Part shown: one piece after another, positions 1 to 8,395 of the stretch
Position numbering within the stretch: the stretch's first letter is position 1
How the letters are laid out: each line of letters starts with the position of its first letter
NCBI RefSeq assembly: GCF_902712855.1
Contig: NZ_LR743507.1
Coordinates: forward strand, 1,226,001 to 1,290,000
Length of the DNA stretch: 64,000 nt
Direction: 5' to 3'
Source of the DNA: Variovorax paradoxus
GTDB lineage: Bacteria > Pseudomonadota > Gammaproteobacteria > Burkholderiales > Burkholderiaceae_C
Notes under the pieces: generated by a model
Database searches by the model: none
What the model saw: only the letters and a program-made list of their open reading frames with translations
Told to the model about the DNA's origin: nothing
Program-made: the position numbers and the translations under genes

Positions 1-1187
1 CTGCCGCCGGCAAGCTGCTGGTGCTGATCGGCAAACTGCGCAACCTCGCGCAGCCGCCCAATGTGCCGGCGCTGCGCGCTTCCACCGCCGAGGCGGTCAA
101 CCAGTTCGACCAGGGCGCGCGACGCGCGGGCGTGGGCAACGAGTCGGTGCTGGCCGCGCGCTACGTGCTGTGCACCGCGCTCGACGAGGCCGTGGCCAAC
201 ACGCCCTGGGGCGTGCAGGCCGGCTGGAACAAGCAGAGCCTGCTGGTGCAGTTCCACAACGAGACATGGGGCGGCGAGAAGGTGTTCCAGCTGCTGGCCA
301 AGCTCGCGCAGGACGTGCCCACGCACCGCCAGCTGCTGGAGCTGATCTACAGCGTGCTCGCGCTCGGCTTCGAAGGCCGCTACCGCGTCGTCGACAACGG
401 CCGCGCGCAGCTCGACTCGGTGCGCCAGCGCCTGGCCGACCTGATCGCGAAGGACCGCCCGGCGGTCGAGCCCGAGCTCTCGCCGCACTGGCGCGGGCAG
501 GGCGCGGGCACGGTGCGGCTGCGCGAGTCGCTGCCGCTGTGGGTGTTCGCGGCCGGCTTCGCGCTGCTGCTCGCGCTCGCCTGGTTCGGGTTGCGGCTCA
601 CCCTCAACTACCGCTCCGACACCACCTATGCCGCGGTGTCGGGCCTGCGTGCGCCCCAACTCCAGATCGCGCCGCCGGCATTGCCCGCGAAGACGCCGCG
701 CCTGGCGCGCTTCCTCGAGCCAGAGATCAAGCAGGGCCTGGTCACGGTGACGGACGAGGCCGACCGCAGCGTGGTGCGCCTGCGCGGCGACTCGTTCTTC
801 GGCTCCGGCAGCGCCGAGCCGATGGCGCAGTCGCTGCCGGTGCTGCGCCGCATCGGGCAGGCGCTGGCCGAGGTGAAGGGCGAGGTGCTGATCACCGGCC
901 ACTCCGACAACCAGCCGATCCGCTCGCTGCGCTATCCGTCGAACTGGCACCTGTCGGCCGCGCGCGCCGACGCGGTGAAGGGCGCGCTCTCCACGCTGGT
1001 CGACCCCGCGCGCATGCGCGCCGACGGCAAGGCCGACGCCGAGCCGGTCGCGGCCAACGACACGCCCGCCAACCGTGCGCGCAACCGGCGCGTCGACATC
1101 GTGCTGCTGACCGAACCCGAGCGGCTCACCACGGCCGCGGCGGCGGTGCCGGCACCGGTCGCGCCCGCCACGGGAGCGACGAAATGA
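1..1187 (+). CDS. tssL: TssL (DotU/IcmH) with C-terminal OmpA-like domain, 5' end missing
   Basis: Inner-membrane subunit of the T6SS TssJLM envelope complex. The reading frame is open from base 3, before any start codon, so the gene begins upstream of the window. The visible part has the end of the cytoplasmic DotU domain (ALDEAVANTPWG, then a GFEGRYR segment), one membrane segment near bases 530-600 (LPLWVFAAGFALLLALAW) and a periplasmic OmpA-like peptidoglycan-binding domain (ITGHSDNQPI ... RNRRVDIVLL). This is the extended TssL form that anchors itself to the cell wall. Its stop overlaps the tssM start by four bases (ATGA), so the two are translationally coupled. tssK normally lies just upstream and is not in this window. 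Confidence 0.95.
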   Translation, partial: AAGKLLVLIGKLRNLAQPPNVPALRASTAEAVNQFDQGARRAGVGNESVLAARYVLCTALDEAVANTPWGVQAGWNKQSLLVQFHNETWGGEKVFQLLAKLAQDVPTHRQLLELIYSVLALGFEGRYRVVDNGRAQLDSVRQRLADLIAKDRPAVEPELSPHWRGQGAGTVRLRESLPLWVFAAGFALLLALAWFGLRLTLNYRSDTTYAAVSGLRAPQLQIAPPALPAKTPRLARFLEPEIKQGLVTVTDEADRSVVRLRGDSFFGSGSAEPMAQSLPVLRRIGQALAEVKGEVLITGHSDNQPIRSLRYPSNWHLSAARADAVKGALSTLVDPARMRADGKADAEPVAANDTPANRARNRRVDIVLLTEPERLTTAAAAVPAPVAPATGATK

Positions 1188-4100
1188 TCAAGAAAATCTT
1201 CGGCTTCCTGTTCAGCCCGCTGCTGCTGACGCTGCTTGCGCTGATCGTCGTCGCGGTGCTGGTCTGGTGGATCGGCCCGCTGGTGAAGATCGGTTCGCTC
1301 GCGCCGCTGGAGAGCGAGACGGTGCGCGCCATCGTCATCGGCGTCATCGTGCTGGTCGTGGTGCTGCGCGCGCTGTACCGGCGCTGGCGCGCACGGCGCG
1401 CGAGCCGGCACCTGACCGACGGGCTCATGAAGGCGCCCGCCGCCGCCAGGACGGGCGCACCCGTCAGCGGCGAGCAGCAGATCCTCGACACGCGCTTCAG
1501 CGAGGCGGTCGCCACGCTCAAGCAGATGCGCCTTCACGCCGCCGGCAAGAAGCCGGGCTGGCGCGACTGGCTCTCCATCTCGGGCGGCAGCTACCTGTAC
1601 GACCTGCCCTGGTACGTGTTCATCGGCGCGCCCGGTGCGGGCAAGACCACCGCGCTCGTCAATTCGGGCCTGAGCTTTCCGCTGGCCGAGAAGTTCGGCC
1701 CCGGCGCCATCCGCGGCGTGGGCGGCACGCGCAACTGCGACTGGTGGTTCACCGACGAGGCCGTGCTCATCGACACCGCCGGCCGCTACACCACGCAGGA
1801 CAGCCACCAGTCGGAAGACAAGAGCGCATGGGAAGGCTTCCTGGGCCTGCTGAAAAAGGCGCGGCCGCGCCGTCCGCTGAACGGCGTGTTCCTCACCGTG
1901 AGCGTGGCCGACCTGCTGAGCCAGGGCCCCGAGGCGCGCACGCAGCTCGCGGCCTCGATCCGCGCGCGCCTGCTCGAACTCGACGGCAAGCTCACCACGC
2001 GCCTGCCCGTGTACGTGCTGGTCACCAAGAGCGACCTGCTCTACGGCTTCACCGACTACTTCGACGACCTCGGCAAGGAACAGCGCGCACAGGTCTTCGG
2101 CTTCACCCTGCCGGCGGGCGAGAACGTGCAGCTCGAGGAGAAGGGGCTGTCGGCCGCCTTCCACCGCGAGTTCGCGCTGCTGCACGACCGCGTCAACGAC
2201 GGTCTCATCGCACGCATGCAGCGCGAGACCGACGGCACGCGCCGCGCGGCGATCTTCGGCTTTCCGGCGCAGTTCGGCTCCATCGGGCCGCTGCTGTCCG
2301 ACCTGCTCGAGCAGGTGTTCACCGGCTCTCGCTTCGCGCAGCCGCCGTGGGTGCGCGGCGTGTACTTCACCAGCGGCACGCAGGAGGGCAGCCCGATCGA
2401 TCGCGTCATGGGCAGCCTCGCGCGCAGCTTCGGCATCGAGCGCGCGATGCTCGCGCCGCAGAAGAGCAGCGGGCGCAGCTACTTCCTCACCTCGCTGCTG
2501 CGCGAGGTGGTGTTCCCCGAGCAGCGCCTGGCCGGCGCGGACGTGAAGCTGGAGCGCCGTCGCCACGCACTGCGCGTCGCCGGCGTCACCACCATGACGC
2601 TGGTCACCGTCGGCCTGCTCGCGGCGTGGGGCTACAGCACGCTGCAGAACATGAACTACCTGAAGTCGGTCGAGGCCCGCGTCGAACCCGCGAAGCAGAA
2701 CCTGGCCGCGCTGCCCGCGCGCGTGCAGAACCTGGTCGAGGTCGCGCCCGTGCTGCAGGGCCTGCGCGACATCTGGAAGACGCCCGAGAACCGGCAGGGC
2801 GACGAGCCGCTGTCGATGACGCTGGGGCTCTACCAGGGCGACAAGCTCGACGCCGCCGCCATGCTCACGCACCAGCGCGCGCTCAACGACGCCTTCCTGC
2901 CGCAGATCGCCAAGCGCATCGAGGACCAGCTGCGCACCGCGCAGAAGGACAACCTCGAGTTCACCTACGAGGCGCTCAAGAGCTACCTGATGCTCTACCA
3001 GCCGGAGCACTTCGACCCCGAGGCGCTGAAGGCCTGGATCACGCTCGACTGGTCGCGCAACCTCGACCGCGGCATTCCCGAGGACCAGCGCAAGGCGCTC
3101 GAGGACCAGCTCGACGTGCTCATCGCGCAGGGCCCGCCGCGCTCGCCGCTCAAGATGGACGAGAACCTGGTGCGCAGCGTGCGCGCCGTGCTCGCGAGCT
3201 ACCCGCTGGAGCAGCGCGTGTTCAGCCGCCTGAAGCGCCAGCGCGCCAGCAAGGACATCCCGGCCTTCAGCGTCGCCCAGGCCACCGGCCCCTCGGGCCC
3301 GCTGGTGTTCGAGCGCATCAGCGGCAAGCCGCTCTCCGAAGGCGTGCCGGGCATGTTCACCTACGACGGCTACCACAAGCGCTTCCAGAACGAAGTGGTG
3401 GTGCTCACCGGCCTGCTCGCCAACGAGGACCCGTGGGTGCTCGGCCAGGACCGCAACGCCGCCGACCGCCTGCGCGACGTGGCCGCGCTCGGCGCGCTCA
3501 CCGACCGTGTGCGCCGCCTGTACCTCGAGGAGTACGTCAAGCAGTGGGAGGCGCTGCTGGCCGACGTGCGCCTGATCCGCGTGAGCGGGCTCGACAAGAA
3601 CATCGAGACCGCGCGCATCCTGTCGGGCGTCGATTCGCCGCTCGCGAACTTCCTGCGCGCGGTGGTCAGGCAGACCACGCTCATTCCCGCGGCCGATGCC
3701 AACAAGGACGTCGTCAGCAAGGCGACCGAGACCGTGCGCAACACGCGCAAGGGTCTGGAAGACCTGTTCGGCGCCGACCCCGGCCGCCAGGTGGCGCCGG
3801 GCAAGCGCATCGAGAGCATCGTGGACGACCGCTTCGAGTCGCTGCGCCGGCTCGTCACCGCGGGCGGACCGAGCCAGCCCGCGCCCATCGACGATGCGCT
3901 GAAGCTCTTCAATGAGGTGTACGTGTACCTCAACGCGGTCGACACGGCCGTGAAGGGCCGCACCTCGCCGCCGCCGGGCGACGTGGCCGGCAAGCTCAAG
4001 TCGGACGCGGGCCGCCTGCCCGAGCCGGTGCGCAGCATGATCGAGAACCTGAGCCAGGCCGGCGCCACGCAGGCCCAGGTGGCCGAGCGCGGCAACCTGA

Positions 4101-4789
4101 GCCAGGACCTGCGCCCGGTGGCCGAGTTCTGCGCGCGCGCCATTGCCGGTCGCTACCCCTTCGTGCAGAGCAGCAAGCGCGACGTGCTGCCCGAGGACTT
4201 CGGCCAGATGTTCGGCCCCGGCGGCCTGATGGACGACTTCTTCCAGAAGCGCCTGGCCGCGCTGGTCGACACCAGCACCCGCCCGTGGCGCTACAAGCCC
4301 GTGGCCGAGCGCGGTGCCGTCACCACGCAGGCGCTGGCGCAGTTCGAGCGCGCCGCGCGCATCAAGGAGATCTTCTTCCGCGGCGGCGGGCGCGGCCCGT
4401 CGATGCGCCTGGACTTCAAGCCGGTGGAGATGGACGCGGGCATCACGCAGTTCATCCTCGACGTCGACGGACAGCTCGTGAAGTACGCGCACGGGCCGGT
4501 GGTGCCGATGGCGGTGCAGTGGCCGGGGCCGAAGGGCAGCAACCAGGTGCGCATCCAGGTGAGCCCGCCTTCGACCACCGGCAGTTCGGGATCGGCGGTG
4601 GACGGGCCCTGGGCGCTGTTCCGCACGCTGGACGACGGCCAGCTCGAAGCGGGCGACGCGCCGGAGAAGTTCTTCATCACCTTCCAGATCGGTGCGCGCA
4701 AGACGCGCTTCGAGGTGACCACGAACAGCGTGCAGCATCCCATTCGCTTGCGCGAGCTGCGCGAGTTTGCCTGTCCGGAGGGGCTGTGA
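1184..4789 (+). CDS. tssM: TssM (IcmF), T6SS membrane-complex ATPase-like subunit
   Basis: Large inner-membrane protein bridging TssL to the outer-membrane lipoprotein TssJ. The 1201-residue product is of normal family length. Two hydrophobic segments lie in the first 65 residues. A Walker A motif GAPGAGKT falls at residues 148-155, and the G-domain motif TKSD is visible further on. A third membrane segment (VTTMTLVTVGLLAAWGY) precedes the long periplasmic domain that ends in the conserved IcmF C-terminal region (FFITFQIGARKTRFEV). The start at 1184 is chosen from the ATGA overlap with tssL and the hydrophobic N-terminus; the frame is open further upstream but that is GC-rich read-through. 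The stop overlaps the GTG start of tagF. Confidence 0.97.
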   Translation: MIKKIFGFLFSPLLLTLLALIVVAVLVWWIGPLVKIGSLAPLESETVRAIVIGVIVLVVVLRALYRRWRARRASRHLTDGLMKAPAAARTGAPVSGEQQILDTRFSEAVATLKQMRLHAAGKKPGWRDWLSISGGSYLYDLPWYVFIGAPGAGKTTALVNSGLSFPLAEKFGPGAIRGVGGTRNCDWWFTDEAVLIDTAGRYTTQDSHQSEDKSAWEGFLGLLKKARPRRPLNGVFLTVSVADLLSQGPEARTQLAASIRARLLELDGKLTTRLPVYVLVTKSDLLYGFTDYFDDLGKEQRAQVFGFTLPAGENVQLEEKGLSAAFHREFALLHDRVNDGLIARMQRETDGTRRAAIFGFPAQFGSIGPLLSDLLEQVFTGSRFAQPPWVRGVYFTSGTQEGSPIDRVMGSLARSFGIERAMLAPQKSSGRSYFLTSLLREVVFPEQRLAGADVKLERRRHALRVAGVTTMTLVTVGLLAAWGYSTLQNMNYLKSVEARVEPAKQNLAALPARVQNLVEVAPVLQGLRDIWKTPENRQGDEPLSMTLGLYQGDKLDAAAMLTHQRALNDAFLPQIAKRIEDQLRTAQKDNLEFTYEALKSYLMLYQPEHFDPEALKAWITLDWSRNLDRGIPEDQRKALEDQLDVLIAQGPPRSPLKMDENLVRSVRAVLASYPLEQRVFSRLKRQRASKDIPAFSVAQATGPSGPLVFERISGKPLSEGVPGMFTYDGYHKRFQNEVVVLTGLLANEDPWVLGQDRNAADRLRDVAALGALTDRVRRLYLEEYVKQWEALLADVRLIRVSGLDKNIETARILSGVDSPLANFLRAVVRQTTLIPAADANKDVVSKATETVRNTRKGLEDLFGADPGRQVAPGKRIESIVDDRFESLRRLVTAGGPSQPAPIDDALKLFNEVYVYLNAVDTAVKGRTSPPPGDVAGKLKSDAGRLPEPVRSMIENLSQAGATQAQVAERGNLSQDLRPVAEFCARAIAGRYPFVQSSKRDVLPEDFGQMFGPGGLMDDFFQKRLAALVDTSTRPWRYKPVAERGAVTTQALAQFERAARIKEIFFRGGGRGPSMRLDFKPVEMDAGITQFILDVDGQLVKYAHGPVVPMAVQWPGPKGSNQVRIQVSPPSTTGSSGSAVDGPWALFRTLDDGQLEAGDAPEKFFITFQIGARKTRFEVTTNSVQHPIRLRELREFACPEGL

Positions 4790-5430
4790 GCCAGGCTTCT
4801 TCTTCTGCACCGCTGTTGGCATCGACCGCGCTGCCGGGGTGGTTCGGCAAGCTGCCGGGCATGGGGGACTTCGCGCATAGGCGGTTGCCCGAATCGTTTC
4901 GCGCGGTGTGGGACCAGTGGCTGCAGCGCGGCATGTCGCGGCTGCGGGACCGGGCGGATTGGACCGAGCGGTATCTGGAGGCGCCTCTGTGGTGCTTTGC
5001 GCTCGGTCGGCAGGTGGCGGGGGAGCAGGCGTGGATCGGCGTGCTGATGCCTTCCGTCGATGGAGTGGGGCGGTACTTTCCGTTTGCTCTGGCCATCGAG
5101 CTCGATGATTCGGCACCTGGGTGCTTGCAGGGGGAGGCGCTGGCTGCTGCGTTGCGGTGGTGGGCTCATGCGACGCGGGCTGCGTTGGAAGGGCTCGATG
5201 GTGATCTCGACGCTTTGCGGTTCGATGCTGTGTTGCATCGGCTGTTCGTTGAAGGCGCTTCTTCTGGTGTGCCTGAGATTTCGGTCGAATCGCTGGACTT
5301 GCCTCTGGCGGGGGCTTCGCTCTGGTTGAGTGATCCTGCCGCTGAGCATGGGATTCGGATGTTGAGTACCGGGCTGCCTCGGGATGAGCAGTTCGATGCT
5401 TTGTTCCTTGGGTTTGCGGAGGAGGGGTGA
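4786..5430 (+). CDS. tagF: TagF, T6SS-associated regulator (ImpM family)
   Basis: TagF proteins are post-translational repressors of T6SS firing; in Pseudomonas they act in parallel with the kinase/phosphatase/FHA pathway. The 214-residue product begins with the family hallmark WFGKLPGMGDFAHRRLP and contains the SVDGVGRYFPFALA block. It starts at a GTG that overlaps the tssM stop by four bases (GTGA). The last third is visibly lower in GC and poorer in preferred codons than tssM, which can be explained by relaxed selection at the end of the operon. It is the last gene of the tssL-tssM-tagF unit; a long repeat region follows. Confidence 0.9.
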   Translation: MSQASSSAPLLASTALPGWFGKLPGMGDFAHRRLPESFRAVWDQWLQRGMSRLRDRADWTERYLEAPLWCFALGRQVAGEQAWIGVLMPSVDGVGRYFPFALAIELDDSAPGCLQGEALAAALRWWAHATRAALEGLDGDLDALRFDAVLHRLFVEGASSGVPEISVESLDLPLAGASLWLSDPAAEHGIRMLSTGLPRDEQFDALFLGFAEEG

Positions 5431-5455
5431 TGAAGGCCTCTTCTCGGTTGCTGTT

Positions 5456-5705
5456 TCGAGGCCGGGTCTCGCCCCGGCAGGCGACTTACTTTCTTTTGCT
5501 TCGCCAAAAGAAAGTAAGCAAAGAAAAGGCGACCCTGCTGTCTGCGTCCCTTCGCTTCGCTACGGGCAACCTGCGGTGCTCGGCGCAGGAGGGGGTCCGC
5601 AGAACTCGCTTCGCTCAAACAGCTGCGGCCCTTATCCCTCCTACGCCTGCGCTCCTCGGCGCAGCCAGAAGGGATCGACACGCGCCATCGCTTCGCTCGG
5701 CCTTT
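5456..5705. repeat. Left arm of a large inverted repeat (interspersed element)
   Basis: About 250 bases beginning with CCGGGTCTCGCCCCGGCAGG and including a perfect 14-bp hairpin (stem 5485-5498 with 5505-5518, loop CTTCGC). The same sequence, with scattered differences, returns in inverse orientation at 6092-6348. The hairpin lies 55 bases past the tagF stop and could end that transcript, although no T-run follows it. This is non-coding repeat sequence, despite an open frame through it. Confidence 0.85.
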
Positions 5706-5894
5706 GAGTCGACTGGACAGGCCTTCGCTGCGCTCGGCGATGCGGCAGGGTTCGACTGCTTGAGCGAATACAGCTGCTCGGTCAAAGCACCGTACGCGCA
5801 ACACGCGCGACAGATGCAACAGGCATCGCAGATGCGGCAGGCACGATGGGCACACCAGCTACAGCACACGCAGCAGGCACTGCACACACTGAAA

Positions 5895-6065
5895 GCCGTG
5901 CAAGCCGTGCAAGCCGTGCAAGCCGTGCAAGCCGTGCAAGCCGTGCAAGCCGTGCAAGCACAGCAAGCACAGCAAGCACAGCAAGCACAGCAAGCACAGC
6001 AAGCACAGCAAGCACAGCAAGCACAGCAAGCACAGCAAGCACAGCAAGCACAGCAAGCACAGCAG
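5895..6065. repeat. Two abutting 9-bp tandem arrays
   Basis: Seven perfect copies of GCCGTGCAA (5895-5957) are followed with no gap by eleven perfect copies of GCACAGCAA (5958-6056) and one copy with a final G. The two units share the core GCA...CAA. Because the unit is nine bases, every frame stays open and gives artificial tripeptide repeats such as QAV/QAQ. The array sits centrally between the two inverted arms. It is likely to vary in copy number by slippage. Confidence 0.95.
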
Positions 6066-6091
6066 GCGCTGCGCGCCTGCTGTGCATCAGT

Positions 6092-6348
6092 GGCCGAGCG
6101 AAGCAAAGGCCTGTGTGGTTCCCGCTCCCACCCCCTCTGGCTGCGCCGAGGAGCGCAGTGTTTCGCGGATCAGGGCCGCAGCTGTTTGAGCGAAGCGAGT
6201 TCTGCGGACCCCGCGAAACGCGAGCACCGCAGGTTGCCCCGTAGCGAAGCGAAGGGGTCGCAGACAGTGGGGTCGCCTTTCTTTTGCCTACTTTTCTTTG
6301 GCGAAGCAAAGAAAAGTAGGTCGCCTGCCGGGGCGAGACCCGGCCCCG
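6092..6348. repeat. Right arm of the large inverted repeat
   Basis: Reverse-complement counterpart of 5456-5705, sharing the GGCGAGACCCGG end, the run of CTTCGCT-rich blocks and a perfect 14-bp hairpin (6287-6300 with 6307-6320, loop GCGAAG). It ends about 40 bases before the kinase start codon, so the kinase promoter either lies inside the element or in the remaining short gap. Confidence 0.85.
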
Positions 6349-6388
6349 GGAAGCAATCAATCGGCAAAACCAAGCAAGGAGCCAGTCA

Positions 6389-8338
6389 ATGACCGACTCC
6401 AACGAAGACGACCGCACCCGTGTAGTCCCCAGGTCAAATCCGCCATCGCAGCCAGCGGCGACAGGCGACACGTCAGCCACGGTCATCACGGCCGGCGCCG
6501 TGCAGGCCACGACAGGCCCCGTCACCAGCCCCGCCACAGGTGCAACCGAAGCCGGCCTCCTCCCCGTAGGCAGCCGCCTCGCAGAATTCGAAGTCACGCG
6601 CGTCATCGGCCAGGGCGGCTTCGGCGTCGTCTACGAAGCCTGGGACCACACACTGGAGCGCGTCGTCGCGATCAAGGAGTACCTCCCGACCTCCCTGTCG
6701 ACAAGGCAGCACGACGGCACCGTCGTCCCCCTGTCCGAAAGACACCGCGAAACCTTCGACCTCGGCATGCGCAGCTTCATCAACGAAGCCCGCCTGCTCG
6801 CCCAGTTCGACCACCCGTCGCTGCTCAAGGTCTACCGCTTCTGGCAGGAAAAGGGCACCACCTACATGGTCATGCCCTTCTACCGGGGCGAAACGCTGCG
6901 GGAGGCGCTGGTGGCCATTCCCGCGGGCGTCGACGAGGCCTGGCTCATCCGCATCATGGACGGCATCACGCAGGCGCTCGCGGTGATGCACGGCGCCAAC
7001 TGCTACCACCGCGACATCGCGCCCGACAACATCATCCTGCTCGAAGGCTCCGGCCGCCCGGTGGTGCTCGACTTCGGCGCCGCGCGCCGCGTGATCACGG
7101 ACAAGACGCAGGCCATCACGGTCATCCTCAAGCCCGGCTACGCGCCGATCGAGCAGTACGCCGAGATGCCCGACATGTCGCAGGGCGCATGGACCGACGT
7201 GTATGCGCTCGCGGCCGTGATGCACGTGGCGGTGTGCGGGCGCGCGCCGCCGCCTTCGGTGGCGCGGCTGCTGTCCGACAGCTACGTGCCGCTCGCGGGC
7301 AACGAGATCCTGCGCGGGCGCTACAGCATGCGGCTACTCGAGGCGATCGACGCGGGCCTGGGCGTGCGGCCCGAGCAGCGGCCGCAGTCGATGGCCGAGC
7401 TGCGCGCGGCGCTCGACCTCGAGACCGGCCACAGCATCGCGCCGACACCGCGCACCCAGCCGCCACGCAGCGCCGGTACGGCCAACGCCAACGCCGATGC
7501 GGCAACGGTCATCGCCGGCACCGGCAAGACCACGAACCGGTCCGCAGGCAATGCCCCGCCGCCTGCGCCCGCGCCTTCGAGCGTCGGCGGAAAGAGCAGC
7601 AAGGCCGCCGTCGCCATCGCATCGATCGCAGTGCTCGCGGCCGCGGCCGGCGGCGGCTGGTGGTGGATGCAGGGCCGTGGAGGCAGCGACAACGCCGCCG
7701 ACAGCGGCGCAAGGCAGGCCACGACGACGACGACCGCAACCGGCACGTCCGCGCCGCCGCCCGACACCAAGGTGGCGGAGGCACCCCAGCGCCCTCCGCC
7801 GCCGCCGCCACCACCGCCCCCGGCGCCGCGCACGCCCACCGAGTCGATCCAGTCGCTTGCGGCCGGCGCCGCACCGGGCTTCGACGTGACCGCCGCGCCG
7901 AAGAAGCAGGAGGTCGCGATCGGCAAAGACCGCCTCGCCTTCGAGGTCCGCAGCAAGCGCGAAGGCTTCGTCTATGTGTTCCTGCTGTCCAGCGGCGGCG
8001 AGATGTTCCTGCTGTTCCCGAACCTGCTGGACAAGTACAACAAGATCAATGCCGGCGGCACGCTCTCCCTGCCGCGCGCCTCGTGGCCGATGGACGCGGG
8101 CGGGCCGGCCGGCACCGACCAGTTCGCGGTGCTCGTGAGCGAGCACGAGCGCGACTTCAGCGCCGCCGGCGTGCAGAACGACGGCGTGTTCCCGGTGTTT
8201 CCGCTGCCGGTGCTGGCCGCGCTCGAAGCCACGCGCGGCACCGGTCCGTCACCGCTGCTGGGCAAGCCCGTGTGCGCGCCCGGCACCCCTTGCAACGACG
8301 CATACGGCGTCGCGAATTTCAAAATCGTCGAGAAGTAA
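6389..8338 (+). CDS. Membrane Ser/Thr protein kinase with periplasmic DUF4384 domain
   Basis: Likely the T6SS kinase (PpkA role) that phosphorylates the FHA protein encoded at 39409 and is opposed by the PP2C phosphatase at 41190. The 649-residue product has a disordered N-terminus, then a Hanks-type kinase domain: glycine loop GQGGFG at 74-79, VAIK lysine 96, HRD at 207-209 followed by APDN, and DFG at 228-230. The usual catalytic-loop lysine is replaced (HRDIAPDN), as in several bacterial kinases. One membrane helix (about 406-426) is followed by a polyproline stretch and a C-terminal DUF4384-like domain (FEVRSKREGFVYVFLLSSGG). In Pseudomonas PpkA the extracytoplasmic part is different, so the input signal is probably not the same. 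Confidence 0.93.
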   Translation: MTDSNEDDRTRVVPRSNPPSQPAATGDTSATVITAGAVQATTGPVTSPATGATEAGLLPVGSRLAEFEVTRVIGQGGFGVVYEAWDHTLERVVAIKEYLPTSLSTRQHDGTVVPLSERHRETFDLGMRSFINEARLLAQFDHPSLLKVYRFWQEKGTTYMVMPFYRGETLREALVAIPAGVDEAWLIRIMDGITQALAVMHGANCYHRDIAPDNIILLEGSGRPVVLDFGAARRVITDKTQAITVILKPGYAPIEQYAEMPDMSQGAWTDVYALAAVMHVAVCGRAPPPSVARLLSDSYVPLAGNEILRGRYSMRLLEAIDAGLGVRPEQRPQSMAELRAALDLETGHSIAPTPRTQPPRSAGTANANADAATVIAGTGKTTNRSAGNAPPPAPAPSSVGGKSSKAAVAIASIAVLAAAAGGGWWWMQGRGGSDNAADSGARQATTTTTATGTSAPPPDTKVAEAPQRPPPPPPPPPPAPRTPTESIQSLAAGAAPGFDVTAAPKKQEVAIGKDRLAFEVRSKREGFVYVFLLSSGGEMFLLFPNLLDKYNKINAGGTLSLPRASWPMDAGGPAGTDQFAVLVSEHERDFSAAGVQNDGVFPVFPLPVLAALEATRGTGPSPLLGKPVCAPGTPCNDAYGVANFKIVEK

Positions 8339-8353
8339 TCGTCTGAAGGGAGC

Positions 8354-8372
8354 GCCGGCCCCTCGGGCCGGC
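8354..8372 (+). terminator. Short perfect GC hairpin between kinase and mltA
   Basis: GCCGGCCC and GGGCCGGC form an 8-bp stem with a 3-base loop, 15 bases after the kinase stop. No T-run follows, so it may be a weak terminator or an RNA-processing hairpin that separates kinase from mltA levels. Confidence 0.4.
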
Positions 8373-8395
8373 TCTGTCCGGACCAGGAGATTTTC

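Noticed and set aside
932..5116. 1394-codon minus-strand frame opposite tssM/tagF
   Set aside because: It is the antisense shadow of a strongly supported gene; long reverse frames are expected at this GC content.
5895..6065. Possible CRISPR array
   Set aside because: Units are 9 bp without spacers and no cas genes are present; it is a simple tandem repeat.
5427..6392. 321-codon plus-strand frame and several overlapping frames through the repeat region
   Set aside because: The frame is made of the inverted arms and 9-bp arrays, which keep all frames open; composition shows no protein constraint.
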